This document shows positions 17,793 through 27,045 of a stretch of DNA of 64,000 nt, in pieces. Under the pieces are notes generated by a model. The model had not been told where the DNA came from. It ran no database searches and saw nothing but the letters and a program-made list of their open reading frames with translations. The DNA lies in assembly GCA_003671275.1 (NCBI GenBank), contig QWPB01000007.1:1-64000 (forward strand), in the 5' to 3' direction. Position 1 is the first letter of the stretch. Each line of letters opens with the position of its first letter. Source of the DNA: Planctomycetota bacterium (GTDB lineage Bacteria; Planctomycetota; Planctomycetia; Planctomycetales; Planctomycetaceae). A program made the position numbers and the translations under genes.

Positions 17793-17883
17793 GAATCGAT
17801 CACAAGTTTGCGCCGCAGGAGGAGAAAGAGTCCCTGGTCTTTCTCACTCGAAGGCGGCCTCGCCAGGACTGAGGGGGATTGTT

Positions 17884-18897
17884 ATGCGGATTCGATGGAG
17901 AAATCTGGAGCTGCCCAGTCGCGTTGTGCCTGAACGCGAGACAATGACAGCGAACTACGGAAAGTTCTCGATTGAGCCTTTCGAGCGCGGCTTCGGTCAT
18001 ACGATTGCCAATAGCATTCGCCGAATTCTTCTGTCCAGCCTAGAAGGCAGTGCGGTCACCCGTGCCAAAATTCACGGCGTTCAGCATGAGTTCACCACCA
18101 TTCCCGGTGTCGTTGAAGATGTCACGGATATCTGCCTGAATCTCAAGTCGCTGGTTGTCAAGAATCACTCGTCAACCACCAAGACACTCCGCATCGAGCG
18201 CCATGAACCTGGTGTTGTCACGGCCAATGACATCATCTGTGACGATCAGGTGGAAGTGATTAACAAGGATCTGGTGATTGCGACGGTTACCGATTCAGTT
18301 CCGCTGCATATCGAACTGACCGTCGAGAATGGCCGAGGTTATATCACGGCTTCGGAAATCCATGAGAAGCTTCCCGAGTTGGGCGTGATTCCCCTCGACG
18401 CTGCATTTTCGCCGGTGACGCGCGTTCGCTACAAGGTGGATGATACCCGTGTGGGGCAGCGGACGAACTACGACAAGCTGACCTTGGAGATCTGGACCAA
18501 CGGAACGGTGAAGCCCGATATGGCTCTTGTGGAAGCTGCGAAGATCCTTCGCAAGCATCTCAACCCGTTCATCAACTACCGTGAGCATGGTCAGGAGCTG
18601 CCGCTGGAAGCGGGCCTCAAGGGTATGCCGGATCAGACGGGATACTCTCCCATCGACTTGGAGCTGGAAGATCGACTGTCGCAGTCGCTGGCTGAGCTGA
18701 ATCTTTCCGTGCGGGCCACCAATTGTTTGGAGTCCGAGGGGATCGCGTCGGTGCGTGATCTGGTTGGAAAGTCTGAAGACCAGCTCCTTCAGGTTCGTAA
18801 CTTTGGTGAAACGACCCTGCTGGAAGTCAAAGAGCGGCTGACTCAATTGAATCTGCGGCTCGGAATGAAGGTGCCCACATCATCTCTGCGTAAGTAG
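17884..18897 (+). CDS. rpoA: RNA polymerase alpha subunit
   Basis: Alpha subunit, 337 residues, that scaffolds polymerase assembly and contacts UP elements and activators. The N-terminal domain shows GRGFGHT-like [20 protein letters not shown] and [20 protein letters not shown]; the C-terminal domain shows [19 protein letters not shown] and the helix-hairpin-helix [19 protein letters not shown]. The open frame extends 68 codons upstream into the rpsK gap; the ATG at 17884 follows a run of G residues and matches the family length. Confidence 0.96.
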   Translation: MRIRWRNLELPSRVVPERETMTANYGKFSIEPFERGFGHTIANSIRRILLSSLEGSAVTRAKIHGVQHEFTTIPGVVEDVTDICLNLKSLVVKNHSSTTKTLRIERHEPGVVTANDIICDDQVEVINKDLVIATVTDSVPLHIELTVENGRGYITASEIHEKLPELGVIPLDAAFSPVTRVRYKVDDTRVGQRTNYDKLTLEIWTNGTVKPDMALVEAAKILRKHLNPFINYREHGQELPLEAGLKGMPDQTGYSPIDLELEDRLSQSLAELNLSVRATNCLESEGIASVRDLVGKSEDQLLQVRNFGETTLLEVKERLTQLNLRLGMKVPTSSLRK

Positions 18898-18950
18898 AGC
18901 TGAGTGCGGCGGAACTCGAACATCGTGGGTTAGTCGGAACGGGTGTTGCT

Positions 18951-19526
18951 ATGCGTCATCGTCTTCGCGGTCGGACATTGGGACGAACATCGTCTCACCG
19001 TCATGCCATGTTCTCCAACATGGCCGCCAGTTTGATCAAGACCATCACACGGGAACAAAATCCCGAGTCGAAGAAGAAGATTGTGCCTGGTCGCATTGAG
19101 ACCACGGTGCCCAAGGCCAAGGAGCTGCGACCGTACGTCGAAAAGCTCGTGACCATGGCGCGTCGTGCTCAGGCCCACCAGGAAGCAGCCGCTCAATTCG
19201 CCTCTACGGCGGAGCGGAACAGTGCCGAGTGGGTCAACTGGCGCAAGTCGGCTAACTACCAGCAGTGGAACAAGGCGATTGCTCCGGCTGTCGCTCTCCG
19301 CCGCCGGGCGTTTGCTCTGCTTCGTGACAAGGACGCCGTCAAGGTGCTGTTCGACAAGATCGGTCCTCTGATGAAGGACCGGGATGGCGGATATACCCGT
19401 ATTGTGCGATTGCCCCGCGTGCGGCAGAATGATGCCAGCCCACTCGCGATCATTGAGTTCGTTGGGAACGAACGTGATCGCAAGAAGCAGCGTCAGGCTC
19501 CCGCGGTCGAGATGGCCACGAACTAA
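18951..19526 (+). CDS. rplQ: 50S ribosomal protein L17, with insertion
   Basis: L17, 191 residues against about 120 in most bacteria. MRHRLRGRTLGRTSSHRHAM and the later DGGYTRIVRLPRVRQNDASP are canonical. Between the MARR region and LRRRAFALLRD there is an added helical, Ala/Gln/Trp-containing stretch of roughly 45 residues, and a charged C-terminal tail follows. Last gene of the ribosomal block; a terminator lies 20 nt downstream. Confidence 0.95.
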   Translation: MRHRLRGRTLGRTSSHRHAMFSNMAASLIKTITREQNPESKKKIVPGRIETTVPKAKELRPYVEKLVTMARRAQAHQEAAAQFASTAERNSAEWVNWRKSANYQQWNKAIAPAVALRRRAFALLRDKDAVKVLFDKIGPLMKDRDGGYTRIVRLPRVRQNDASPLAIIEFVGNERDRKKQRQAPAVEMATN

Positions 19527-19545
19527 CGCATGATGCTGAATTGAC

Positions 19546-19575
19546 AAGGGCAAGCCATGGGGCTTGCCCTTTTTT
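19546..19575 (+). terminator. Rho-independent terminator after rplQ
   Basis: A perfect 11-bp stem (19546-19556 with 19561-19571), a 4-nt loop and six T residues at 19570-19575. It closes the ribosomal transcription unit. Confidence 0.9.
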
Positions 19576-19636
19576 GTTGGTATCAGTTCAGTGTCCGATC
19601 CGTCAACAGGGGACAGGGAAGCCCCCGAGGTGATTT

Positions 19637-20254
19637 GTGCCTGCAGCGAATGGATTCGCTTCTGCTCAATCGGAATTCGATGTGACTGCGGCCCTGCGGT
19701 CGGTCTGTGAAGACATGACTGTTCGGGTCCCTGAGTTACGACATATCGATATGTCTCGGGTGGCTATTTCTTACTGCCAGACCCGTCGCGGCAGTCTGCA
19801 TGGAACGCTGGCTAAGCTCACCCCCCTGCGCTTTGAACAGGGGGCGTTGACAATGTTGCGTGACGGTCGCCCATGGACGATTCAACGACTGCATGTCGGT
19901 CGGCGGGAGATGCGCTATATCCTGTCGGTTTATCTGCCTCGTTTTTTTGATCTGCCGTTTGAGGAGAAGCTCAACACGCTGATCCACGAACTGTACCATA
20001 TCAGTCCGCAATTTGACGGCGATATTCGGCGGTTCGAAGGGCGTTGTTTCGCGCATTCTTCCAGCCACCGCGTTTACGATGAGATCGTGGAGGTGCTGTT
20101 GCGGGACTACTTGCGTCGCCGCTCGCCGCGATCCCGTTTGCTGGCTTTCCTGCATCATGATTTTTCCGCTTTGAAACGGGACTATGAACTGATCACCGGG
20201 ACGCGGATTCCCATCCCCAAGCTGTTGCCGCTGCCGGATCGTCGGGCTGCTTGA
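19637..20254 (+). CDS. predicted zinc metallopeptidase-like protein
   Basis: A 205-residue protein without signal peptide. The core LIHELYHISPQFDGD is an HExxH motif on a predicted helix, followed by RRFEGRCFAH, giving a candidate third ligand histidine. This arrangement occurs in small phage- and archaea-type putative metallopeptidases. The C-terminal third is basic. A GTG start at 19637 is supported by GAGG at 19627-19630. It stands alone between the rplQ terminator and an aldolase gene on the same strand; substrate unknown. Confidence 0.75.
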   Translation: MPAANGFASAQSEFDVTAALRSVCEDMTVRVPELRHIDMSRVAISYCQTRRGSLHGTLAKLTPLRFEQGALTMLRDGRPWTIQRLHVGRREMRYILSVYLPRFFDLPFEEKLNTLIHELYHISPQFDGDIRRFEGRCFAHSSSHRVYDEIVEVLLRDYLRRRSPRSRLLAFLHHDFSALKRDYELITGTRIPIPKLLPLPDRRAA

Positions 20255-20359
20255 GATTCGTGGAATGGTTGGGCTCTGTGGGACGGGGATGCTTGTCAGC
20301 TAACCCTGCCCACGGGAAGATATGCATTCTCGCCTTCGCCCTTTTATCGAGTGTCGATC

Positions 20360-21157
20360 ATGAAGCGTAACCCCGTCAAAGCGGCCCTGCGTCAAGGTCA
20401 GGCTCAGGTCGGTACCTGGCTGTCTCTGGGAGATCTGGTCGCTGGACGTTTGCTGGCTCGCGTGGGCTTTCCGTGGTTGACGGTCGATATGGAGCACTCT
20501 CCGATCGATTGGTCGCAAGCTTCGGCCTTGTTTGGAGCAATTGCCGATGCGGGCTGTGTGCCGTTGTGCCGCGTTCCTTGTGGTAGTCACGAGAACATCA
20601 AGCGAGCGCTGGATGGGGGGGCCTGGGGCATTGTGGTTCCGATGGTGGATACGGTGGAACAGGCCCGGGCAGCCATTGCCGCAGCCAAGTACCCGCCGAC
20701 CGGAACGCGTTCGGTGGGTGGTAATCTCCATGCCCTGAATTTTGACGCGGCGGCAGGCGATTACTACAAGCGTGCGAATGATGAGGTGCTGGTTATTCTA
20801 CAGACCGAGTCCCCGACGGGGGTGGCCAATGCGGATGCGATTTATCGCCTGCCGGGCGTCGATGCAATCTTTGTCGGGCCGAATGACCTGCAGGCTCAGA
20901 TGCGTGGACCGGATGGCATCGATCCCACCCCCGCCGAGCACGAAGCGATGCTTCAACGCATCCTGGCAGCTGGCAAGCGGGCCGGCACGCCGGTGGGGCT
21001 GCATGTTCAGACTCCCGATGACGTTCAGCAGCGGATCGCCGAGGGTTGGCAGTTTTTGGCCCTGGGCAGCGACATTCGCATGATGGTGGCCTCCGCCCAG
21101 TCCTGGGTGAAGCAACTCGACATCAAATCGCAGCGAGGCGATCTGGCCCGGTACTAG
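20360..21157 (+). CDS. HpcH/HpaI family aldolase
   Basis: A class II pyruvate aldolase of 265 residues, related to 2-keto-3-deoxyglucarate aldolase and 4-hydroxy-2-oxoheptanedioate aldolase. [27 protein letters not shown] and [11 protein letters not shown] are family motifs; metal ligands are the glutamate of QTESPTG and the aspartate of VGPNDLQ. The ATG at 20360 is preferred over a GTG at 20351 by family length. The substrate within the family cannot be set from sequence; the MFS carrier of the hexuronate type at 33,274 is too far away to be called linked. Confidence 0.88.
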   Translation: MKRNPVKAALRQGQAQVGTWLSLGDLVAGRLLARVGFPWLTVDMEHSPIDWSQASALFGAIADAGCVPLCRVPCGSHENIKRALDGGAWGIVVPMVDTVEQARAAIAAAKYPPTGTRSVGGNLHALNFDAAAGDYYKRANDEVLVILQTESPTGVANADAIYRLPGVDAIFVGPNDLQAQMRGPDGIDPTPAEHEAMLQRILAAGKRAGTPVGLHVQTPDDVQQRIAEGWQFLALGSDIRMMVASAQSWVKQLDIKSQRGDLARY

Positions 21158-21258
21158 AGCCGCGTCCGAATTGGTTTTCAGGCAAGCGAGACATTCCTGT
21201 CTGTGCGAGATGAAGTCAAACTCTGGTTCGCTCTAATTCTCGTGAGATGGCTTGGCAA

Positions 21259-21540
21259 TTACAGCGGCGGAGGTGGTGCCCGGCGGACGCCCCGTTGCCA
21301 GTACAGCCGATCATCTGTCGTGATTCCCCGCCGTTGGGCACAACTGAGGCACAGGCGTTCCTCGCCGTTTTCGAGGTAGATCTCACCGCACAGCAGCAGG
21401 TGGAAGAAGTCCTCGCCTGGGTTTTTACAGTAGCAGTAATCCTTGTCCCAGCTGGTTTTAATCAGGGCGGTCCACCCCTCATGGTGCGGGACATAGATGC
21501 GGCGATCGGGGACCGGCGAAGGCGGATCTTGGTCACTCAT
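21259..21540 (-). CDS. small Cys-containing hypothetical protein
   Basis: A 93-residue reading frame on the minus strand between two plus-strand genes. It contains five cysteines, with CYC and CLSC pairs, and many acidic and aromatic residues, plus a proline-rich end. No family recognised. Support is moderate: no known gene overlaps it and composition is protein-like, but the ribosome-binding site is weak. Confidence 0.5.
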   Translation of the reverse strand: MSDQDPPSPVPDRRIYVPHHEGWTALIKTSWDKDYCYCKNPGEDFFHLLLCGEIYLENGEERLCLSCAQRRGITTDDRLYWQRGVRRAPPPPL

Positions 21541-21637
21541 GCGATGGCCTTGGAACGACGACAGGAAGGGCGAGTCCGGCGACCAGTAACAACTCGTCCG
21601 GGGAATCGAATATATTGTTCGCAGGCGTTCCCGGCCA

Positions 21638-22246
21638 ATGATGACACGCGAGTCAATGTTCGAAGATGATGCACTGATGATCCGGCTTCAGGAGGGGGAC
21701 AGCTCAGCTCTCCAGGAGGTGGTGTCGCGCTACGAGGGGGCTCTCGTCGGTTTTTTCATTCGTAATACCCGTGATATTCAGTTGTCGGAGGATCTGGCCC
21801 AGGAAACGTTTTTGAAGGTCTATCAGCAGGCATGGGATTACCTGCCGTTGGGTAAGTTCCGGGGGTGGTTGTTTCGGATTGCCCGCAACCTTCTGATTGA
21901 TGACGTTCGACGGCGGACCAATGATGCGCTGGTTCGGGCCATTCGTCGTCCGCATGATGCTGAGGACGATATTCTGCAGCGGATCGCCTCGGAGTTAAAG
22001 ACCGCCACGGATCAGGCTTCCCAGCGGGAGATAACGAAGCTCGTTGAAGCGGGGCTTCAGACGCTCCCCGAAGAACAGCGGGAAGTGTTCACCCTGCACC
22101 ACTATGGCGGGCTGGGGCTGCCGGAAGTGGCTCAGATTATGGACACCCCGCTGGCGACCAGCAAAAGCCGATTGCGGCTGGCGAAGGAGAAGCTCGCCGA
22201 CTATCTCCGCAGTCAGGGCGTGGAGCCCGACGAGACCTCGGAGTAA
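21638..22246 (+). CDS. ECF-type sigma-70 family factor
   Basis: A 202-residue sigma factor with regions 2 and 4 only. Region 2 is seen as EDLAQETFLKVYQQAWDY and FRGWLFRIARNLLIDDVRRR; region 4 as LQTLPEEQREVFTLHHYGGL with the helix-turn-helix LPEVAQIMDTPLATSKSRLR. No anti-sigma gene is next to it. Two adjacent ATG codons (21638, 21641) are possible starts. The regulon cannot be inferred; the convergent GH57 gene is on the other strand. Confidence 0.9.
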   Translation: MMTRESMFEDDALMIRLQEGDSSALQEVVSRYEGALVGFFIRNTRDIQLSEDLAQETFLKVYQQAWDYLPLGKFRGWLFRIARNLLIDDVRRRTNDALVRAIRRPHDAEDDILQRIASELKTATDQASQREITKLVEAGLQTLPEEQREVFTLHHYGGLGLPEVAQIMDTPLATSKSRLRLAKEKLADYLRSQGVEPDETSE

Positions 22247-22309
22247 CCTCCTCCCGCTCAGTCCGGCTGCGAACCCTGCGGTCCGATCGCGACCCTGACT
22301 TCGGGCTCA

Positions 22310-24502
22310 TTACACCTGCCAGATCCGCTCGCTGAAGTCTGCTGGAGGAACGGTCAGTTGAATCAGTCCCTCGGACGGGATTCGATCGATGCTTTGCCGC
22401 TCTTCGAACACTTCGACGAAGAAGTGGCACGCCTGCCCGGAGGTCAGGTTCAGGTCGGCGAGTGGAATCGCAATCACCGCAAAGTCATAGACTCCCGCCT
22501 GCACCGCGGATGTTTCGATGTTGACCCCCCGCAGCAGCACCGCTCCCCAGCAGATCGTTCCGTCACACCGCACACGGACCTCGTGGCCATCGGGTTCCAC
22601 GAACCGGATTCGCAGTTCGTATGTCGAGAGCAAGTCCTCCGCCGTCCGTCCCAGGGTGTCGCAGCGGATAAGCAGAGTTGTCTCGTCAAAACCAAAGTGC
22701 AGCTTGCGGATCAGCCCTTCTGTCACGCGGGCCATCGTGCCGCGTTCAGAGCCCGCGATGAACACTCCCGCAGGCTTCCAGTCGAAGAACCGTCGTCGCC
22801 CATCGGGGATCACTCGCAACAGATCGACAGGCTGTGTGTGCAGGCTGGCGGACTGGATTTTGCAGATGGGGCGCAGCAGGGTGGTCGGCGGGGACTCCCC
22901 GAATAAGCGATAGACGTTTTGCAGGTGGCGTCGATAAAGCAGGTCGAACAGATCATCCTGTCCGCTATTCCGATCGTCGCCGTACCACCAGCACCAGTCG
23001 CTCCCTTCGGCGATGTCGATCTCGCGCCAGGCCCGCGCGATCAGTTCGGCCTGGTGCTGCCCGCTGGCTTCCTGCTTCTTCAGGTAGGCTCGCGTTTCAT
23101 GCAGGACGTCCCACGCCTCGCGGTCTTCCGAATGGCCGATCCAGATATAGAAGTTGGCATCGATCCAGCTGCCCGCATGCAGTTTCGGCAGCCGGGCCTG
23201 GGGGGGATGTTTCTTCAGATAGTCCCCGACTCGCGTCGGTTGGACTTCGGCATGCCGCACCGCTTCCCGGTAGAGCGTACGCAGGAACAGGACGCCCCCG
23301 TCGCGGAACGATTCCCAGCAGTTTTCACCGTCCAGAATCACGGGCACCAGCACGGGGGTGTCCGTGTGATCCCCCCGCACCGCTCGTCCGATTTGTACGC
23401 ACGAGTTGATGAGCGTATGCGCTGCGGAGACGGACTCGATCCGCTGCGCATCAAATCCGATGAAATCGCTGAGCCCATGGTCGCGGAAGATCATCTGCAA
23501 TGGCCGGGCTCCCTGATCCCAGACCCACGGCTGATACAGCAGATCGGGCCGCTGCAGGCCACGATCCCCATGCCGCCTGCGATGCATCTGGCCATCGAGT
23601 GAACGTGACAACACCTCTTCGTCCGTAGCGATCCATTCGATGCCGTGCTCAATCAGCGCGGGCAGGATCTCCTGCGAGACGGAACCTTCGGAAGGCCACA
23701 TCCCGCGTGGCTTGCGGCCAAAGCACTTCTCGTGCAATTCGATCGCCCCTTTCAGATGCCGTCGCACGTCCTCGGGATACGGGTCGATCGACTGGGGTAA
23801 CTGGCAATCAGGCATCCCCTGCCGGGCGGCTCGCTTGTCCCACAGCAGGGGCATGATCGGGTGATAGAACGGCGTTGTGGTGATCTCGATCTGGCCGGAA
23901 TCCTCCAGATGTTTATGCAGGGGGATGACACGGGCGATCACCTCTCGCTGTTTCTGCAACAGCCAGTGCTTGTCGGCCTCGGTGTAGTCCCGGGCTTTAT
24001 GGCGAAACTCCCGCAACTCGCGATCGGTCTCAAACAACAGTTCATGGAACCAGCTGAGGTTGTGCCACACCTGCAAGTCCCGCAGCTCGCTGAGCGAGAA
24101 TCGCGCCAGCGCCGAGCGGAAGTCGGCGGGTTGCGTGTGCCGTTTGCGATGCAATTCCAGATACCGCGCATGGGGGCGGATCATCGACTCCATGTTGGCT
24201 GCGAAGAAGTTTTCCACCAGGTATTGGGCATCGACTTCGGCGAGTCCATCCACCGGCAACCGGGAAACATCCAGATGTCGATCGCTGCCCCCATCGACGT
24301 AACGCTGCAACTGGACCAGCAGGCTGGGAACCAGATTGATCGTGCAGCGGAACTCGGGAACCTCCTGAATGTGGAGGGCCATCCCGATGTAATCCTTGGT
24401 CGCGTGGAACCGCACCCACGGCATCAACACATCCCCCGAGATGTCATCGGGGTAATAGGGCTGATGCTGATGCCAAACAATGGCCAGAGATACAGGTTGC
24501 AT
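22310..24502 (-). CDS. glycoside hydrolase family 57 protein
   Basis: A 730-residue GH57 enzyme, a family of alpha-amylases, branching enzymes and 4-alpha-glucanotransferases acting on glycogen-like glucans. The N-terminal IVWHQHQPYY is GH57 region 1. GMWPSEGSVSQEILPAL carries the expected nucleophile glutamate and VILDGENCWESF the expected acid aspartate. The long C-terminal part (about residue 530 on) looks beta-rich. GGAGG is 5 nt before the ATG at 24502; the frame extends upstream to 25033 but overlaps the divergent DUF1501 gene. No signal peptide, so it is probably cytoplasmic. Confidence 0.9.
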   Translation of the reverse strand: MQPVSLAIVWHQHQPYYPDDISGDVLMPWVRFHATKDYIGMALHIQEVPEFRCTINLVPSLLVQLQRYVDGGSDRHLDVSRLPVDGLAEVDAQYLVENFFAANMESMIRPHARYLELHRKRHTQPADFRSALARFSLSELRDLQVWHNLSWFHELLFETDRELREFRHKARDYTEADKHWLLQKQREVIARVIPLHKHLEDSGQIEITTTPFYHPIMPLLWDKRAARQGMPDCQLPQSIDPYPEDVRRHLKGAIELHEKCFGRKPRGMWPSEGSVSQEILPALIEHGIEWIATDEEVLSRSLDGQMHRRRHGDRGLQRPDLLYQPWVWDQGARPLQMIFRDHGLSDFIGFDAQRIESVSAAHTLINSCVQIGRAVRGDHTDTPVLVPVILDGENCWESFRDGGVLFLRTLYREAVRHAEVQPTRVGDYLKKHPPQARLPKLHAGSWIDANFYIWIGHSEDREAWDVLHETRAYLKKQEASGQHQAELIARAWREIDIAEGSDWCWWYGDDRNSGQDDLFDLLYRRHLQNVYRLFGESPPTTLLRPICKIQSASLHTQPVDLLRVIPDGRRRFFDWKPAGVFIAGSERGTMARVTEGLIRKLHFGFDETTLLIRCDTLGRTAEDLLSTYELRIRFVEPDGHEVRVRCDGTICWGAVLLRGVNIETSAVQAGVYDFAVIAIPLADLNLTSGQACHFFVEVFEERQSIDRIPSEGLIQLTVPPADFSERIWQV

Positions 24503-24638
24503 GTCGACCTCCAATACCCGGAGGGTAAACTGTTTGATCGGGAATGTAGAGGAGGAACCAACCGAGTTCTCTGTCGCAGTAACAGCTTGTGATATAAGAT
24601 TGCGTGGATGCGTGTTGAGGATTCCCTGGGAGGTGTCT

Positions 24639-26018
24639 GTGCTTACACTATTTGATGGATCGGGCTGTTCGCGGCGCGACTTCCTGAAAGTCAGCACGGC
24701 AGCCTTGGGAGGAGCCGTGTGGCCGTGGTCGGGGTTTCCGCCCTTGCAGGCTGCGGACGCTGTCTCGCTGGCAACAGGGCGTTCCGTGGTGTTCCTGTTC
24801 CTGCAGGGGGGGCCGAGCCAGATCGAGACTTTCGATCCGAAGATGACCGCACCCGGTGGAATCTGTAGTGTCAACGGGGAAATCGGAACACGACTGCCGG
24901 GCGTGACCTTCGGGAGTACCATGACTCGGCTGGCTTCGCTAGCGGACCGCTTTTCGATCGTTCGATCGTTCCAGACAGGGGATGGAAACCACGATATTAA
25001 GCCCATCGTGGGCAAAGCGACCGGTGGGGCCAATCTGGGGGCACACTATGCGCGGGTGGTCGGCCAGAATCGGGCGGCCACCGGAATGCCCACCAATGTC
25101 CTGCTTTATCCTCAGGCAGCTGTCCCGGAATCGGGGCCGGCAATTACATCGTTCGGCGATCTGCAGTCGTCTGGCAGCCTGGGTGGCGGGTACGCGCCGT
25201 TCACTCCCAGTTCGCAGGGGGCCATGCAGGAGAACCTTCAATTGCGGATGCCGCTGGATCGGCTGGATGATCGGCGCTCCCTGCTTGCGGGGCTGGACCA
25301 GACGCGGCGGCAGAATGACCAGACGGAAAGCCTGGATGCCCTGCGGCGGCAGGCATTCGACACGCTGCTGGGTGGGGTTTCGGAAGCATTTGACTGGCGG
25401 AAGGAAGATCCTCGGACGATCCAGCGATACGACACGGCCCCCCTGGTCCGGCCCGACCAGATCAGCCGCAAGTGGAACAACTACAACCACTACGTCGACA
25501 ACTCGCGTTCACTGGGCAAGCTCCTGCTGCTGGCCCGTCGCTTGTGCGAGCGGGGCTGTGGATTTGTGACGGTTACGACCTCGTTCGTGTGGGACATGCA
25601 CTCGGACGTTAATAACGCTGGAGTTGAGGAGGGGATGCGTTACATGGGGCATCCCCTCGATCATGCGGTATCAGCCTTTCTGGAAGATGTTCGTGATTGC
25701 GGACTGTCGGACAAGATCCTGCTCGTCGTCACAGGCGAGATGGGCCGCACGCCGCGCATCAACCAGAACGGAGGCCGCGATCATTGGGGGAATCTGACCC
25801 CGTTACTGCTCTCGGGCGGGGGCTTTCCCATGGGACAGGTAATCGGCCAGTCCGACCGCCAGGCCGCCGAACCGCAGACCTCCCCGATTCGCATTCCGAA
25901 TCTGGTCTCAACGATCATGCATACGCTGGTCGATGTTCCGCAGATGCGTCTCAAGCCCGGCTTGCCCCGCGAGGTGATGTCAGCCGCAGCGGATGCACCG
26001 CGGATTGAGGAGATCTAA
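24639..26018 (+). CDS. DUF1501 secreted protein (Tat signal)
   Basis: A 459-residue DUF1501 protein, a sulfatase-fold family very abundant in planctomycetes. The N-terminus SRRDFLKVSTAALGG is a Tat twin-arginine signal, then FLFLQGGPSQIETFDPK. Near the C-terminus GEMGRTPRINQNGGRDHWGN is the typical DUF1501 signature. A GTG start at 24639 lies 5 nt after GGGAGG (24628-24633). Enzymatic activity in this family is not established. It is divergent from the GH57 gene across a 136-bp gap. Confidence 0.9.
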   Translation: MLTLFDGSGCSRRDFLKVSTAALGGAVWPWSGFPPLQAADAVSLATGRSVVFLFLQGGPSQIETFDPKMTAPGGICSVNGEIGTRLPGVTFGSTMTRLASLADRFSIVRSFQTGDGNHDIKPIVGKATGGANLGAHYARVVGQNRAATGMPTNVLLYPQAAVPESGPAITSFGDLQSSGSLGGGYAPFTPSSQGAMQENLQLRMPLDRLDDRRSLLAGLDQTRRQNDQTESLDALRRQAFDTLLGGVSEAFDWRKEDPRTIQRYDTAPLVRPDQISRKWNNYNHYVDNSRSLGKLLLLARRLCERGCGFVTVTTSFVWDMHSDVNNAGVEEGMRYMGHPLDHAVSAFLEDVRDCGLSDKILLVVTGEMGRTPRINQNGGRDHWGNLTPLLLSGGGFPMGQVIGQSDRQAAEPQTSPIRIPNLVSTIMHTLVDVPQMRLKPGLPREVMSAAADAPRIEEI

Positions 26019-26057
26019 CCCACCAATTCCACGATCAAATATGCCCCTGATGGTCGC

Positions 26058-26163
26058 CTTTTTCTCCGAAAATGGACGCCCGCATCCCCATCCCATGAGA
26101 TCCCAGTCACCCTCTGTTGTCTTTCACTCCGCGAAAGCCCGCCGCCCTTTTTCGGAGAAAAAG
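26058..26163. repeat. 106-bp element with perfect 15-bp inverted ends
   Basis: CTTTTTCTCCGAAAA at 26058-26072 is the exact reverse complement of 26149-26163. The 76 bp between are non-coding. Lies 39 bp after the DUF1501 stop and 10 bp before a DUF1501 remnant. It could be a miniature inverted-repeat element or a pair of facing terminator arms; no target duplication was seen. Confidence 0.6.
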
Positions 26164-26173
26164 ACGACAGATA

Positions 26174-26320
26174 TCACCCCACCAGTTCTCAATCACGCCC
26201 CCATGCACATCGGTCAGCCTTCGATCAATCCCGTGGCTCTTCATGGTGAGCCGGGTGTGGTCGAGTCCCAGTTGGTGCAGGATGGTGGCGTGGATGTCGT
26301 CGACTGGGGTGGGTGAGGAC
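26174..26320 (-). pseudogene. decayed 3' end of a DUF1501 gene
   Basis: Read on the minus strand this gives [20 protein letters not shown], then [16 protein letters not shown]. That is the C-terminus of the DUF1501 protein encoded at 27046-28539. By eye about nine in ten bases match 27046-27186. One base is missing near the stop, so the original stop is out of frame, and nothing resembling the rest of the gene lies upstream. It is therefore a fragment, not a gene. The surrounding gap 26019-26475 holds, besides this and the inverted-end element, only the presumed promoter of the antitoxin gene. Confidence 0.85.
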
Positions 26321-26475
26321 AGCGGGGTTTGTCGCTCCAGGGGCGTTTATCGATGTTCAATCCCGAATTGTTTCGAGTCCCATCGGAGTCAGTGTACAAT
26401 CCGAATCGTTGCTCGGAATCGCAATCGCACTGAAGTAACGACCGCTGGCGACCACTGATTCGAGGAGTCTCTGCC

Positions 26476-26718
26476 ATGACAATCGACGAAATTCGCACTC
26501 AGGCTTTGCAGTTGCCAGTAGACGAACGGGAGTTGTTGGCTGTGGAACTGTTGGGGAGTTTGACCTCGCCGGAGACTCAGACCGAAATCGATGCCGAATG
26601 GGCCGAGGAAATCTTCGCACGTTCGACAGCATATCGAGCGGGTCAAGCCTCGGCGTGCGATGCCCAAGAGTCACTGGATTGTGTCCGAGCGAAGTTGGTC
26701 GCCAGGACTTCGCCGTGA
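26476..26718 (+). CDS. addiction-module antitoxin component
   Basis: An 80-residue protein of the short acidic putative addiction-module component family (TIGR02574 type). MTIDEIRTQALQLPVDEREL then LAVELLGSL is the family N-terminus. GAGGAG lies 10 nt upstream. Its TGA overlaps the GTG of the toxin gene (GTGA), the arrangement expected for a two-gene toxin-antitoxin operon. In this class the antitoxin usually represses its own promoter; a TACAAT at 26395-26400 may be the -10. Confidence 0.87.
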   Translation: MTIDEIRTQALQLPVDERELLAVELLGSLTSPETQTEIDAEWAEEIFARSTAYRAGQASACDAQESLDCVRAKLVARTSP

Positions 26719-27026
26719 TCGTTCGCATCCTGCACGAAGCTGAAAACGAACTGCTCGTGGCAGCCGCTTGGTACGAGGATCAAGAAGCGGGTGTCGGACA
26801 GCGGTTTCTCGGGACGTATGAAACCGCGCTGGGTTCGATTCGAGAACGAGCGGAGTCCGCGTCTCATCTGGAAGACGTGCAGTCTGGCCGAGACATCCGA
26901 CGAGTACGACTCCGTCGATTTCCTTACATCGTGGTTTATGAACTGTTCTCCGAAGAAGTCGTTATTCTCGCGGTCGCTCATATCCGCCAGCGACCGGCTT
27001 ATTGGATTGGACGACGAGGAGATTGA
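26715..27026 (+). CDS. RelE/ParE-type toxin
   Basis: A 103-residue protein of the RelE/ParE fold. ILHEAENELLVAAAWYEDQ is the typical N-terminal helix; RRVRLRRFPYIVVYELFSEE and VVILAVAHIRQRPAYW the C-terminal strands. The GTG start at 26715 overlaps the antitoxin stop. The ORF extends upstream but only as antitoxin shadow. Whether it cuts ribosome-bound mRNA (RelE) or poisons gyrase (ParE) cannot be told from sequence. Confidence 0.88.
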   Translation: MIVRILHEAENELLVAAAWYEDQEAGVGQRFLGTYETALGSIRERAESASHLEDVQSGRDIRRVRLRRFPYIVVYELFSEEVVILAVAHIRQRPAYWIGRRGD

Positions 27027-27045
27027 TTCAGCAAAGCGAATTCCC

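Noticed and set aside
23861-24592. 243-residue plus-strand reading frame
   Set aside because: Antisense of the GH57 gene, with no protein-like motifs.
26117-26458. Reading frame across the DUF1501 remnant on the plus strand
   Set aside because: It is the antisense of the decayed gene end and has no start signal or motif.
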